Below, piece by piece: positions 23,910-32,080 of a DNA stretch of 37,851 nucleotides. Positions within the stretch are counted from its first letter, which is position 1, and every line of letters begins with the position of its first letter. Under the pieces are notes generated by a model. The model worked only from the letters and a program-made list of their open reading frames with translations. It had not been told where the DNA came from and searched no databases. Position numbers and translations under genes: made by a program. The stretch comes from a virus. The DNA is taken from the IMG/VR virus record IMGVR_UViG_3300030390_001702, positions 1 to 37,851 of that record, one strand, 5' to 3'.

Positions 23910-26900
23910 ATGGGAAATTTAATTGGAGAAGCAATTGATGGGTTTTTATCAAGTCAAATAGACGTAAGACAAAAACTACACGGAAAAGGTTTACAAAATA
24001 ACCCTAATTTAACAAACACAGATTTAAATTTAATCAACAATAAAAATGCTTGGTTAAAATTAGCATCTGGTGTTTTTATAGGAAATCCTACTTTACAATC
24101 CCAATTAAGTGATTACCCAGATAATAAAGAACTTGTTAAAAATTTCCCAGAAGAAAGACTTAGAGCAATAGGGTTAGATATTAATGAAATGTCAGGGTTA
24201 AACTTAGCTAAAAAAACAGTATTATTTAATACTTTATCTGAGTGGGATAGTGAAGCACAAAAATATAATTTTAGATCTGGTATAGTAAATACTAAATTAA
24301 CAAGAGATAATGTTTGGAATAATAATAATGCTTACGGGTTAGGTAGTCCAAGTAAAGGATTAACCCCTTCACCAGGTTTAATAGGATTAAGTATAGAAAA
24401 TTTAAATAGAGGTTCTATTAGAGAAGCTAACATAGAAATAAAATGCTTTAATAAAATTCAATTTGAAATTTTAGAATTAGTTTATCTTAGATTAGGGTAT
24501 CATATGATAATAGAATGGGGTTGGGATAAATATATTAGTGATTCTGAAGATGAACCATATCAACAAGTAGGAAATACTATAATTGAAAAACACTGGTTTG
24601 ATGGATATAATACTGAAAATTTTTCATCTATAAATAGTTATATAAACAAATATAAACAAGTTTATGAAGGTAATTATGATGGGTTTATAGGTAGAGTATC
24701 TAATTTTGATTGGACTATGGATAGTGATGGTAGTTTTAATGTTCAATTAAAATTAATGTCTACTGGAGATGTCATTGAATCTTTAAAAGTTAATTTAGCT
24801 TTATCACAAAAGAAATTAGCAGAAACAAAGAAAAAAGTAGACCAAAATAGAAATGAATTTGAATATAAAAAAGATTCTGATGATTTTAAATCTATAATAG
24901 TTAGTAAAGCAGCAGAAAGCACTCTTCATTATGATTTATTTACAGATTTAATTAATAAAAAGATTTCTTGGTTGGCAAGTGATTGGTGGACAAGAATAGG
25001 AGTAGAAGATCCCAACCCAGAATACATAAATATATTCCAAACAGTATACCCTGATTATTCTAAAGAGGGAAATAATGCCCAATTTTATACTAGTGGAAGT
25101 AATGCAAAAGCAGACGAATTAGAAGCAGAAGGATTCCAACAAGGGTTAGATGATCATTATGGTTATTTTTTAACTTTTGGTGCTTTTTTAAATAAATTAA
25201 AAAAATTCTCTATCCCTAATTTATCTGATGATGGGATGATATCAATTAATACAGATGCAGATAGTAATATTTGTTCAGTTTTTCCAAATCAAATTTCTTT
25301 AGATCCTAGAGTTTGTTTTGTTAAACCTTTTTTAATGGAATCAATACAAGAAAAAAAAGAAAACACAACTTATGTAAAAAATACCTCACTAAATAATGCT
25401 ATGCCTTTTGGTCATCAAGATAAAACTAATAATGGTACAGAAGAGGCAGTATGTGTTTATGGTAAAATAATGAACATATATTTAAACTATGATTTTATTG
25501 GTAAATCTATGGAAGCATCATTTGATGATGAAAATAATATTTTCTTATTTACTTTACTTAATAAAATATGTACTGGAGTTAATAGAGCTTTAGGTAATAT
25601 AACTAATTTAGAAGTTACATTAAGAAATGGAAATGAAATAGTAATAATAGATCAAAACCCAATACCAGGTTTAGACTCAGTTTTTCCCCAATTAAGAAAA
25701 GATACTGTAACAAATATGAATTTATTTGGGTTTAACACTACTGAAGAAGAAACAACATCAAACTTTGTAAAAGATTTTAAATTTACATCTAAATTAACAC
25801 CAAAAACATCAGCAGCAATTGCTATAGGAGCTACAGCAGGGGGAACCAAAACAGCAAATATAGATGTAACTGGGTTTGCTAATTGGAATAAAGGATTAGA
25901 AGATAACTTTGCATTTGGATATGAAGATCCTATTGAAACAGATGAAGATAAAAATTTATCTACAGGTACAGGTGATACTATTACTAGGTCTCAAGTAAGA
26001 AAAATATTTAAAGCTTGGAAAGAGGGTGATTTAGATGAATATAATTGGAGAGGTAGAAAAAGATCAAAAATGAAAGGCTACCCAGGTAGAACTACAGCTT
26101 ATGGAGAAAGTGGAGTTGGATTTAGAGAAGTAGATAAATGTCCTATTACTAAAAAATCATATCAAGATTATACTTGGGAACAATACGCAAATAAAGTTAA
26201 TGAATGGTTAACTAAAGAAAAAAATAAAAAATCTAAAGAAGACGAAGGTATAGATGAGGCTAAAGTTAAATGGAAAGATGATTATTTTTACTATTTAGTA
26301 AGAGCATTTGGAGGAAAAGCACAAGATGGTTTAGGTGATGAAATTCCTCGTTATATGTCTATGGATAAAGATTTCATTAAAGAAGGACAAAAATGTTTTA
26401 GAGCATATTATAGAGTAGTTAATAACCAAGCTTATGAAAAAACAGGTAATCCATCTAATCAAGGAGGATTTATACCTTTAGATTTATCAATTACTTGTGA
26501 TGGTATTAGTGGGTTTAAAATATATAATGCTTTAAATATAGATCAAGGGATAAATTCTTTATTACCTTATCAATATAAAGCTATAAATAATTTTTTAATA
26601 CAAAAAGTTAATCATAAAATAGAAGATAATAGTTGGGAAACAACATTAGAAACATTATCAATTCCAAAAATAGTACCACCAAATCCAAATGAAATAGATT
26701 TATATTCTCAAAGTACAGATGGTAATTATAATGAATATAATCCTGGACCTGACTTTACCCCAACAAAACAACCTTGGAGTGCAGTATTTGTTTCTTATAT
26801 AATGAAACAAGCCGGTATAAGAAGTTTTCAATATGCATCAGCACATAGAATTTATGCTAATGCAATGTATGCAAATAGAAACTCATGGAGAAATGGTAAT

Positions 26901-27509
26901 CGTATTGATGGAGAAAGTCAAACATATTTAAGATTACAAGGTTCATCAGGATCATGGATTTTAATTAACCCTTATAGAATTTCAAGCTCAGAAAATAGTA
27001 CTAAAATTCAAGATTGGTTTAGACCACAACTTGGAGATGTATTTGTTTATAATAGAGCCGGCAATACTAATACATTTAGCTCAGCACCTTGGACAGGAGC
27101 CACACATGGTGATATAGTTACTGAAGTAAGTTTAAATGGAACTAATTGGACAGCTAAAGCAATAGGGGGTAATGTAAGTCAAACTTCTAGGTTTAGTCCT
27201 AAAAGTGTTGATATTTCAAAATCATGGCTTGATAGTAAAGCAAAAAATAAATTATTTGTAGTATTACGATATGGAACTAATCCAAGTGGAACTTTTGCAC
27301 AAAAAATTGCAAAAACAGCAATAGCAGAAAAAGATTTCTGGGCTGGTAGAGATGAAATAATTGCAAATCAAGTACCATCAAGTACCAATGAATTATTCCA
27401 AAGAATGACCGAATATTGGGACTTAGTAGGTATAAGAGCAGCACAATGGGGAAGAGATCCTGATGCACAACAAGCAGCTAAAAATCAACAAAAAGGTAAA
27501 TTTAACTAA
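23910..27509 (+). CDS. Large baseplate hub protein with C-terminal DUF2272/CHAP-like hydrolase domain
   Basis: The 1199-residue product looks composite. The N-terminal part (about residues 125-300) has hub/spike-type sequence (LIGLSIENLNRGSIREANIE, YLRLGYHMIIEWGWDKY, GFIGRVSNFDWTMDSDGSF). A second hub-like part (about 845-930) has FIPLDLSITCDGISGFKIYN and WETTLETLSIPK. A charged linker-like region (about 670-800) lies between. The C-terminal domain (about residues 953-1130) resembles DUF2272/NlpC-P60-type amidases: PWSAVFVSYIMKQAGI at P955, AHRIYANAM, LGDVFVYNR, THGDIVTEV (H1066) and AIGGNVSQTS. The nucleophile position is serine (S957), not the cysteine of CHAP (WC). If active it would cut cell wall during infection, the role T4 gp5 lysozyme plays. 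Activity is unproven. Confidence 0.78.
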   Translation: MGNLIGEAIDGFLSSQIDVRQKLHGKGLQNNPNLTNTDLNLINNKNAWLKLASGVFIGNPTLQSQLSDYPDNKELVKNFPEERLRAIGLDINEMSGLNLAKKTVLFNTLSEWDSEAQKYNFRSGIVNTKLTRDNVWNNNNAYGLGSPSKGLTPSPGLIGLSIENLNRGSIREANIEIKCFNKIQFEILELVYLRLGYHMIIEWGWDKYISDSEDEPYQQVGNTIIEKHWFDGYNTENFSSINSYINKYKQVYEGNYDGFIGRVSNFDWTMDSDGSFNVQLKLMSTGDVIESLKVNLALSQKKLAETKKKVDQNRNEFEYKKDSDDFKSIIVSKAAESTLHYDLFTDLINKKISWLASDWWTRIGVEDPNPEYINIFQTVYPDYSKEGNNAQFYTSGSNAKADELEAEGFQQGLDDHYGYFLTFGAFLNKLKKFSIPNLSDDGMISINTDADSNICSVFPNQISLDPRVCFVKPFLMESIQEKKENTTYVKNTSLNNAMPFGHQDKTNNGTEEAVCVYGKIMNIYLNYDFIGKSMEASFDDENNIFLFTLLNKICTGVNRALGNITNLEVTLRNGNEIVIIDQNPIPGLDSVFPQLRKDTVTNMNLFGFNTTEEETTSNFVKDFKFTSKLTPKTSAAIAIGATAGGTKTANIDVTGFANWNKGLEDNFAFGYEDPIETDEDKNLSTGTGDTITRSQVRKIFKAWKEGDLDEYNWRGRKRSKMKGYPGRTTAYGESGVGFREVDKCPITKKSYQDYTWEQYANKVNEWLTKEKNKKSKEDEGIDEAKVKWKDDYFYYLVRAFGGKAQDGLGDEIPRYMSMDKDFIKEGQKCFRAYYRVVNNQAYEKTGNPSNQGGFIPLDLSITCDGISGFKIYNALNIDQGINSLLPYQYKAINNFLIQKVNHKIEDNSWETTLETLSIPKIVPPNPNEIDLYSQSTDGNYNEYNPGPDFTPTKQPWSAVFVSYIMKQAGIRSFQYASAHRIYANAMYANRNSWRNGNRIDGESQTYLRLQGSSGSWILINPYRISSSENSTKIQDWFRPQLGDVFVYNRAGNTNTFSSAPWTGATHGDIVTEVSLNGTNWTAKAIGGNVSQTSRFSPKSVDISKSWLDSKAKNKLFVVLRYGTNPSGTFAQKIAKTAIAEKDFWAGRDEIIANQVPSSTNELFQRMTEYWDLVGIRAAQWGRDPDAQQAAKNQQKGKFN

Positions 27510-27513
27510 ATAG

Positions 27514-28350
27514 ATGTATTATCCACCATCACAAATATTAACAAACCAAAGCACCCCAGGAGGTGAATTTACCCTTAATGGTCAAAACTATCAAGGGCCC
27601 TATTGGACTAGTGCTGATGGTAAAGCATGGACTGGTAAAAGTCCACAAGACCAACCTGTAGAAAGATTATCTACTAATACAAATAATGTTAAAGCTAATC
27701 CTAAAGGTTCTTCAGAACCTCTGTCTCAATTAATAAATTCAACTTACAATATTGATCCTGCGTATTATCAAGCTAAAAACCTTCCCTATAATCCAGCAGT
27801 ATTAGATGCTAAAGCACCTCAACCACCACTTCCTGAATTAGTTTTCCCTACTGAAAAACAATATTCATTAGGTGAATTTCAAAGGTATTTTGCTAAAAAA
27901 ACAAACGAAAGTAAATTTATAGAAATATCTAAAAAAACATACCAAGGATTAGTTAATAAAAACCCGGGATTACAATGGCAACTTTACGAAGCATTACCTA
28001 TTACTTGGATATTAGAAGGTAAAATGAAAGATACTTATATTACTAATAGACGAATAGTTGAAATAGTAGGTATAAGGTCTCAATGGTTTGGGTTTACTAC
28101 TTATTTTAAGGGAGATTATTTAAGGTATTTCCGATTTAGTACTAACGAAAATTTATTTACTGATGGTAATGAATTTGTATCTAGATCAACAGGTAAAAAA
28201 TATAAAGGCTTTTATCATATCCACCCTACAAAAGGACCTATGGAAGGAAAACAACATAAAAAACAATTTCATGATTTTTTAGATCCTATATTTGAAAATG
28301 TAGAAATAGGCACCTCAAGAAGAACCAACATATCTCGTGGTGGTTACTAA
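27514..28350 (+). CDS. Unassigned virion-type protein
   Basis: The 278-residue product starts five bases after the hub gene. Its first 115 residues are proline/asparagine/glycine-rich and probably extended (MYYPPSQILTNQSTPGGEFT, WTSADGKAWTGKSPQDQP), like N-terminal arms of baseplate or fibre-attachment proteins I associate with marine phages. A helical middle follows (SLGEFQRYFAKKTNESKFIEISKKTY), then a beta-rich part. Near residues 232-250 is GFYHIHPTKGPMEG followed by several histidines, which could bind metal. No signal peptide, membrane segment or clear catalytic site. It is the last gene of the baseplate block, before the first replication-type promoter. Function unknown; a baseplate component is the best guess. 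Confidence 0.65.
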   Translation: MYYPPSQILTNQSTPGGEFTLNGQNYQGPYWTSADGKAWTGKSPQDQPVERLSTNTNNVKANPKGSSEPLSQLINSTYNIDPAYYQAKNLPYNPAVLDAKAPQPPLPELVFPTEKQYSLGEFQRYFAKKTNESKFIEISKKTYQGLVNKNPGLQWQLYEALPITWILEGKMKDTYITNRRIVEIVGIRSQWFGFTTYFKGDYLRYFRFSTNENLFTDGNEFVSRSTGKKYKGFYHIHPTKGPMEGKQHKKQFHDFLDPIFENVEIGTSRRTNISRGGY

Positions 28351-28355
28351 ATAGT

Positions 28356-28368
28356 TTCGTATATTGGG
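28356..28368 (+). promoter_or_regulatory. Promoter-like element TTCGTATATTGGG before the polymerase gene
   Basis: TATATTGG (28360-28367) matches the Bacteroidetes -7 element TAnnTTTG at seven of eight positions; the -33 region has GTG rather than TTG. The same 13 bases recur before the gp32 gene. Confidence 0.5.
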
Positions 28369-28382
28369 GTCAAAATGGTTTT

Positions 28383-29654
28383 ATGTATTGGTTAATAGAA
28401 GAAGAAGACCAACTAGAGTTTTTATTAAATAGTGGTTATAAAGAAGTATTTATTGAGGTTATTCCATATAATGATAGGGTACATCCAAGAATAAACGAAA
28501 TTTCTCTTATTTATATCCGCCCGATTAACGCAACTAAAGGTTATATGCTATGCATTAACCATAGTGAGGCCTTAAATGCGTTAAATACGGAATTATACGT
28601 GTTATTTAGCAAATTTAATGTGGTATATTGCCGTGATAAAAAAGAAACATTACATTATTTACCTCTAAAAACTCTTCGCGACATAAATTTGGGTCCTAAT
28701 CCGTATATACGACCAACTACAAATGCACATGACATTATGTATAATCGAGATGGTGATAATCCCGAGATAAACTTATGTGTACCTATAGTTAAACACTATG
28801 AAATGTGTGAAACCATTTTTGAAGAGTTAAAAACGAATATTAATAATAAACCAACTAAATATGATGAATTCTTTAACAATAGAGTATCAGTGGTATTCAA
28901 CGCCCTCGAACGAAGTGGATTACAAGTACACGTACCTACCTTCGAAGGGCACTTCCACAGTATTGACAGTGAACAGGTCTACACTCAGTACAACTTAAAA
29001 ACACTAACAACTAGACCAAGTAATAAATTTAAAAACGTAAATTATGCCGCACTTAACAAAGAAAACGGTTGTAGAAAAGCTTTTATACCCACTAATGATA
29101 AATTTCTTGAGTTTGATATTAGTGCTTACCATCCTAGTTTGTCTTGTCGTCTCATCGATTATAATTTTCCCACTAGTGATATTCATAGTCATTTACAACA
29201 ACTTTACGGAGTAAGTTATAAAGAATCAAAAGAGTTAACATTTAAACAATTATATGGAGGAGTATTTAAAAAATATGAACATCTGGAATACTTTCAAAAA
29301 ATAAAAGAGTATATACGTAATCTATGGTTGATATTTGAGCACGGAGAGGATATAGAGTGTCCGATTTCAAGTTATGTTTATAACAAAAAATATTATGAGG
29401 ATATGAATCCACAAAAGTTATTTAATTATTTGTTACAAAACTTGGAGACGTCAATGAATGTTCGTATACTGTGGGACGTACTTTGTTTATTAAAAGGAAA
29501 AAATACAAAACTAAGATTATATACATATGATTCGTTTTTATTTGACTGGGATCAAGAAGAAGAACAAGTTATGTTAGACATAAAAAATGTCTTTAAAAAA
29601 TATAAATTTAATATAAAAACAAAACAAGGTTATGATTACGACTTTAAAAAATAA
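28383..29654 (+). CDS. Short family-A-like DNA polymerase
   Basis: The 423-residue product carries the three palm/finger signatures of family A polymerases in order. Motif A is FLEFDISAYHPSL with the metal aspartate D245; the usual DYSQIELR becomes DISAYHPSL. Motif B is KESKELTFKQLYGG, fitting K-x3-F-x3-YG (K283, F287, Y291, G292). Motif C is LYTYDSFLFD with D383, in place of VHDE. Just upstream YTQYNLKTLTTRPSN recalls the T-x-TGRLSS region. The N-terminal ~170 residues may be a shrunken exonuclease-like domain without obvious catalytic acids (FIEVIP). It is much shorter than PolI or T7 polymerase. It opens the gp32-UvsX-FEN-gp41 cluster, so it is probably the replicative enzyme, where T4 uses family-B gp43 (not seen here). 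Polymerase assignment by motif; role inferred. Confidence 0.75.
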   Translation: MYWLIEEEDQLEFLLNSGYKEVFIEVIPYNDRVHPRINEISLIYIRPINATKGYMLCINHSEALNALNTELYVLFSKFNVVYCRDKKETLHYLPLKTLRDINLGPNPYIRPTTNAHDIMYNRDGDNPEINLCVPIVKHYEMCETIFEELKTNINNKPTKYDEFFNNRVSVVFNALERSGLQVHVPTFEGHFHSIDSEQVYTQYNLKTLTTRPSNKFKNVNYAALNKENGCRKAFIPTNDKFLEFDISAYHPSLSCRLIDYNFPTSDIHSHLQQLYGVSYKESKELTFKQLYGGVFKKYEHLEYFQKIKEYIRNLWLIFEHGEDIECPISSYVYNKKYYEDMNPQKLFNYLLQNLETSMNVRILWDVLCLLKGKNTKLRLYTYDSFLFDWDQEEEQVMLDIKNVFKKYKFNIKTKQGYDYDFKK

Positions 29655-30099
29655 ATCAAATACGTATAATGTGAACTATGATGTAATAACATCATTAAAT
29701 AACATTGGAGATTTGAATAATAAACTGTTCTGTACTTTTACCGATCTAGAAAGTCTAGATGCTTTGATTAAAGAAATAACTTCAAAGTATACAATTATTT
29801 ACAATAAAATGTTTGTTCTTGAGATTTTAGGCAAGGATGAATATGTTGTAACTTACAATGTAGACCAAGGAAATGTACATACAATACCAGATAATACGAT
29901 TCTTGTTCATAGGAAAAAAGAATCAAACACGTTATATACTATTAATGCTTTAAATGAATTAATTAAAAAGCTTAATGGTGGAGTTGTTGATACCAAATAT
30001 CAAGTGGATTGGCAACACTATAGAAATTGTGTCTTACTTACCCAACACAATGAATTAAACCAACTAAATACTAAGATTCATAAAATAATCGAAGTATAG
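29632..30099 (+). CDS. Unknown protein coupled to the polymerase gene
   Basis: The 155-residue product starts 23 bases inside the polymerase gene, in another frame, and ends 67 bases before the gp32 gene. I do not recognise it. It looks alpha/beta: KLFCTFTDLESLDALIKEI (residues 30-50), a beta section EYVVTYNVDQGNVHTIPDNTILVHRKKE at about 71-98, then YTINALNELIKKLNGG and a histidine-containing DWQHYRNCVLLTQHNELNQL. There is no enzymatic motif, signal or membrane segment. The overlap suggests tight translational coupling with the polymerase. A polymerase accessory factor, clamp-related or regulatory protein (T4 places RegA and clamp-loader genes beside its polymerase) is possible, but sequence gives no direct support. 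Confidence 0.6.
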   Translation: MITTLKNKSNTYNVNYDVITSLNNIGDLNNKLFCTFTDLESLDALIKEITSKYTIIYNKMFVLEILGKDEYVVTYNVDQGNVHTIPDNTILVHRKKESNTLYTINALNELIKKLNGGVVDTKYQVDWQHYRNCVLLTQHNELNQLNTKIHKIIEV

Positions 30100-30100
30100 T

Positions 30101-30132
30101 TTGGCTCCCCAAATCCCAATTCGTATATTGGG
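30101..30132 (+). promoter_or_regulatory. Bacteroidetes-type promoter candidate before gp32
   Basis: TTG (30101-30103), a 20-base spacer, and TATATTGG (30124-30131) match the Bacteroidetes TTG / TAnnTTTG pattern with one mismatch. TTCGTATATTGGG (30120-30132) repeats the element before the polymerase gene. CCCAAT and ATTGGG (30115-30120, 30127-30132) also form an inverted repeat that could be an operator or hairpin. Confidence 0.55.
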
Positions 30133-30166
30133 CACACATAAACATTAAAATTAAAATAAGAAAGTT

Positions 30167-31000
30167 ATGGATTTAAATGCACTAAAAGCAAAGTTGGATA
30201 CACTCCAACAAAAAACACCTGCAGGTGGACAAAAGCGAGACTATAGTCTTACTTTTTGGAGACCAACAGTAGGAAAACAACAAATTAGAATTGTACCGTC
30301 AGCTCACAATCCTAAAAACCCATTTTCAGAATTAAAATTCTATTATGGTATTACAAACAAAGTAATGATCTCACCACTTAATTATGGTGAAAAAGATCCA
30401 ATTGCTTTATTCGCTAAAAAGCTTAGAGAAGAGTATACAAAAGAAAATTACTTATTAGCTAAGAAATTAGATGCTAAAACTAGAATTTTTGTACCTGTTA
30501 TCGTTAGAGGAGAGGAGGACAAAGGTGTTAGATTATGGCAATTTGGAAAGTTAATTTATGAAGAATTACTTTCATTAGCAGTAGATGATGAAATTGGTGA
30601 TTACACTGATATTGTAAATGGTAGAGACCTTACAATTGAAACTGTAGGACCTGAATCTACAGGTACTCAATATAATAAATCATCAGTAAGAGTTAGATTA
30701 AAAGAATCTCCACTTAGTGCTGATGCGGCTCAAGTTGAAAAATGGAAAACTGATCAACCAAACCCAAATAATGAATTTAAAAAATTCACATTTGATGAAA
30801 TGAAGTCAGCATTAGAAAAATGGTTATCACCTGAAGATCAAGAAGGTGAAATTGTATCTGAACCTGCTAGTAATTTTGAAAGTGATGCTCCTAAATCTAA
30901 TTTTAGTTTAGATACTTCAAAGGCAAAGAAAAACAAAGCTGACCAGTTCGACTCCTTGTTTGATGGAGAGGGTAAAAAATCTGATGATTTACCTTTCTAA
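30167..31000 (+). CDS. 32: Single-stranded DNA-binding protein (T4 gp32-like)
   Basis: Coats single-stranded DNA and organises replication and recombination proteins. The 277-residue product has the gp32 layout: short basic N terminus (MDLNALKAKLDTLQQK) for cooperative binding, a central OB-fold core with SLTFWRPTVGKQQIRIVPS, VMISPLNYGEKDPIALFAKKL, FVPVIVRGEEDKGVRLWQFGK and GRDLTIETVG, and an acidic C-terminal tail. No cysteines are present, so the zinc site of T4 gp32 is absent. The C terminus ends DDLPF, strikingly like the DDDIPF tip of bacterial SSB that recruits partner proteins. Length is near T4 gp32 (301). The uvsX start is two bases after its stop. A Bacteroidetes-type promoter candidate lies upstream. 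Confidence 0.9.
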   Translation: MDLNALKAKLDTLQQKTPAGGQKRDYSLTFWRPTVGKQQIRIVPSAHNPKNPFSELKFYYGITNKVMISPLNYGEKDPIALFAKKLREEYTKENYLLAKKLDAKTRIFVPVIVRGEEDKGVRLWQFGKLIYEELLSLAVDDEIGDYTDIVNGRDLTIETVGPESTGTQYNKSSVRVRLKESPLSADAAQVEKWKTDQPNPNNEFKKFTFDEMKSALEKWLSPEDQEGEIVSEPASNFESDAPKSNFSLDTSKAKKNKADQFDSLFDGEGKKSDDLPF

Positions 31001-31002
31001 AT

Positions 31003-32076
31003 ATGGCAAAGAGAAAAACAAAATCATTATCGGCAGCAGTTTCCAAGGAAATTCAAAGTAAGTTTTCTTTAGCAGACTTTAAGAATAAAAAAGGACTTGA
31101 TAAAAATGTAAAGTTTAAGGACCAAGAATGGTTACCTTTATCAAGAGCATTTCAAGATGTTACTTCTATTCCTGGAGTTCCAATGGGACATATTGTGCTT
31201 CTAAGAGGGCACTCCGATACAGGTAAGACAACAGCAATGATTGAAGCAGCAGTTTCTGCGCAAAAGCGTAGAATACTGCCTGTATTCATTATCACTGAAA
31301 TGAAATGGAATTGGGAACATGCAATCCAAATGGGATTAGATATCAACATTCAAAGAGATGCTGAAGGTGAAATTACTGATTATGATGGTAATTTTATTTA
31401 TGTTGATAGAGAAACTATTCATTCTATTGAAGACGTAGCTGGATTTATTTTAGATTTATTAGATGAACAAAAGAAAGGTAATTTACCTTATGATTTATTA
31501 TTCTTATGGGATAGTATTGGATCAGTACCTTGTGAAATGTCTATTAAATCAAATAAAAACAACAACGAATGGAATGCTGGGGCAATGTCAACTCAATTTG
31601 GGAATAGTGTAAATCAAAGAATTACATTATCTAGAAAAGAATCCTCACCATTCACTAATACATTAGTTTGTATTAATAAAGTTTGGACAGCTAAAGCAGA
31701 ATCACCTATGGGTAAACCTAAATTAATGAATAAGGGTGGATTTGCAATGTGGTTTGATTCAACATTTGTAGTTACATTTGGTAATATTTCAAATGCTGGT
31801 ACATCTAAAATTAAAGCAATTAAGGATGGTAAACAGGTTGAATTTGCTAAAAGAGTAAATGTTCAAGTTGATAAAAATCACATTAATGGTGTTACTACTA
31901 GGGGAAGAATTGTTATGACTCCACATGGTTTTATTAACGATGATGAAAAAGAATTGAAACAATATAAATCTGATAATGTAGCTGATTGGGCTAAAGTATT
32001 AGGTGGTGAAGATTTTGATATCGTCGAAGAAAATTATGTAGAAAACATTTCACATTTCGAACAAGAACCAGAATAA
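31003..32076 (+). CDS. uvsX: RecA-like recombinase UvsX
   Basis: Strand-exchange ATPase for recombination-dependent replication and repair. The 357-residue product has Walker A GHSDTGKT (residues 69-76, K75) preceded by GVPMGHIVLLR, a Walker B strand YDLLFLWDSIGSVP (about residues 164-177) and a segment MSTQFGNSVNQRITLSRKES resembling DNA-binding loop regions, followed by NTLVCINKVW. A conserved-type late segment is MNKGGFAMWFDSTFVVTFGN. Length is close to T4 UvsX (391). It sits two bases after gp32 and four before the FEN-type nuclease, so one operon is likely. UvsY and the helicase loader gp59 are not recognisable in the window. Confidence 0.94.
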   Translation: MAKRKTKSLSAAVSKEIQSKFSLADFKNKKGLDKNVKFKDQEWLPLSRAFQDVTSIPGVPMGHIVLLRGHSDTGKTTAMIEAAVSAQKRRILPVFIITEMKWNWEHAIQMGLDINIQRDAEGEITDYDGNFIYVDRETIHSIEDVAGFILDLLDEQKKGNLPYDLLFLWDSIGSVPCEMSIKSNKNNNEWNAGAMSTQFGNSVNQRITLSRKESSPFTNTLVCINKVWTAKAESPMGKPKLMNKGGFAMWFDSTFVVTFGNISNAGTSKIKAIKDGKQVEFAKRVNVQVDKNHINGVTTRGRIVMTPHGFINDDEKELKQYKSDNVADWAKVLGGEDFDIVEENYVENISHFEQEPE

Positions 32077-32080
32077 AATT

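Noticed and set aside
28206-28270. JAMM/JAB protease domain in the protein at 27514-28350
   Set aside because: YHIHP fits the first part of the motif, but the downstream Ser and Asp ligands are not in register; kept only as a metal-site observation.
30115-30132. CCCAAT/ATTGGG inverted repeat as a terminator after the gene at 29632
   Set aside because: Only a 6-bp stem and no T run follows; the element overlaps a better promoter match.
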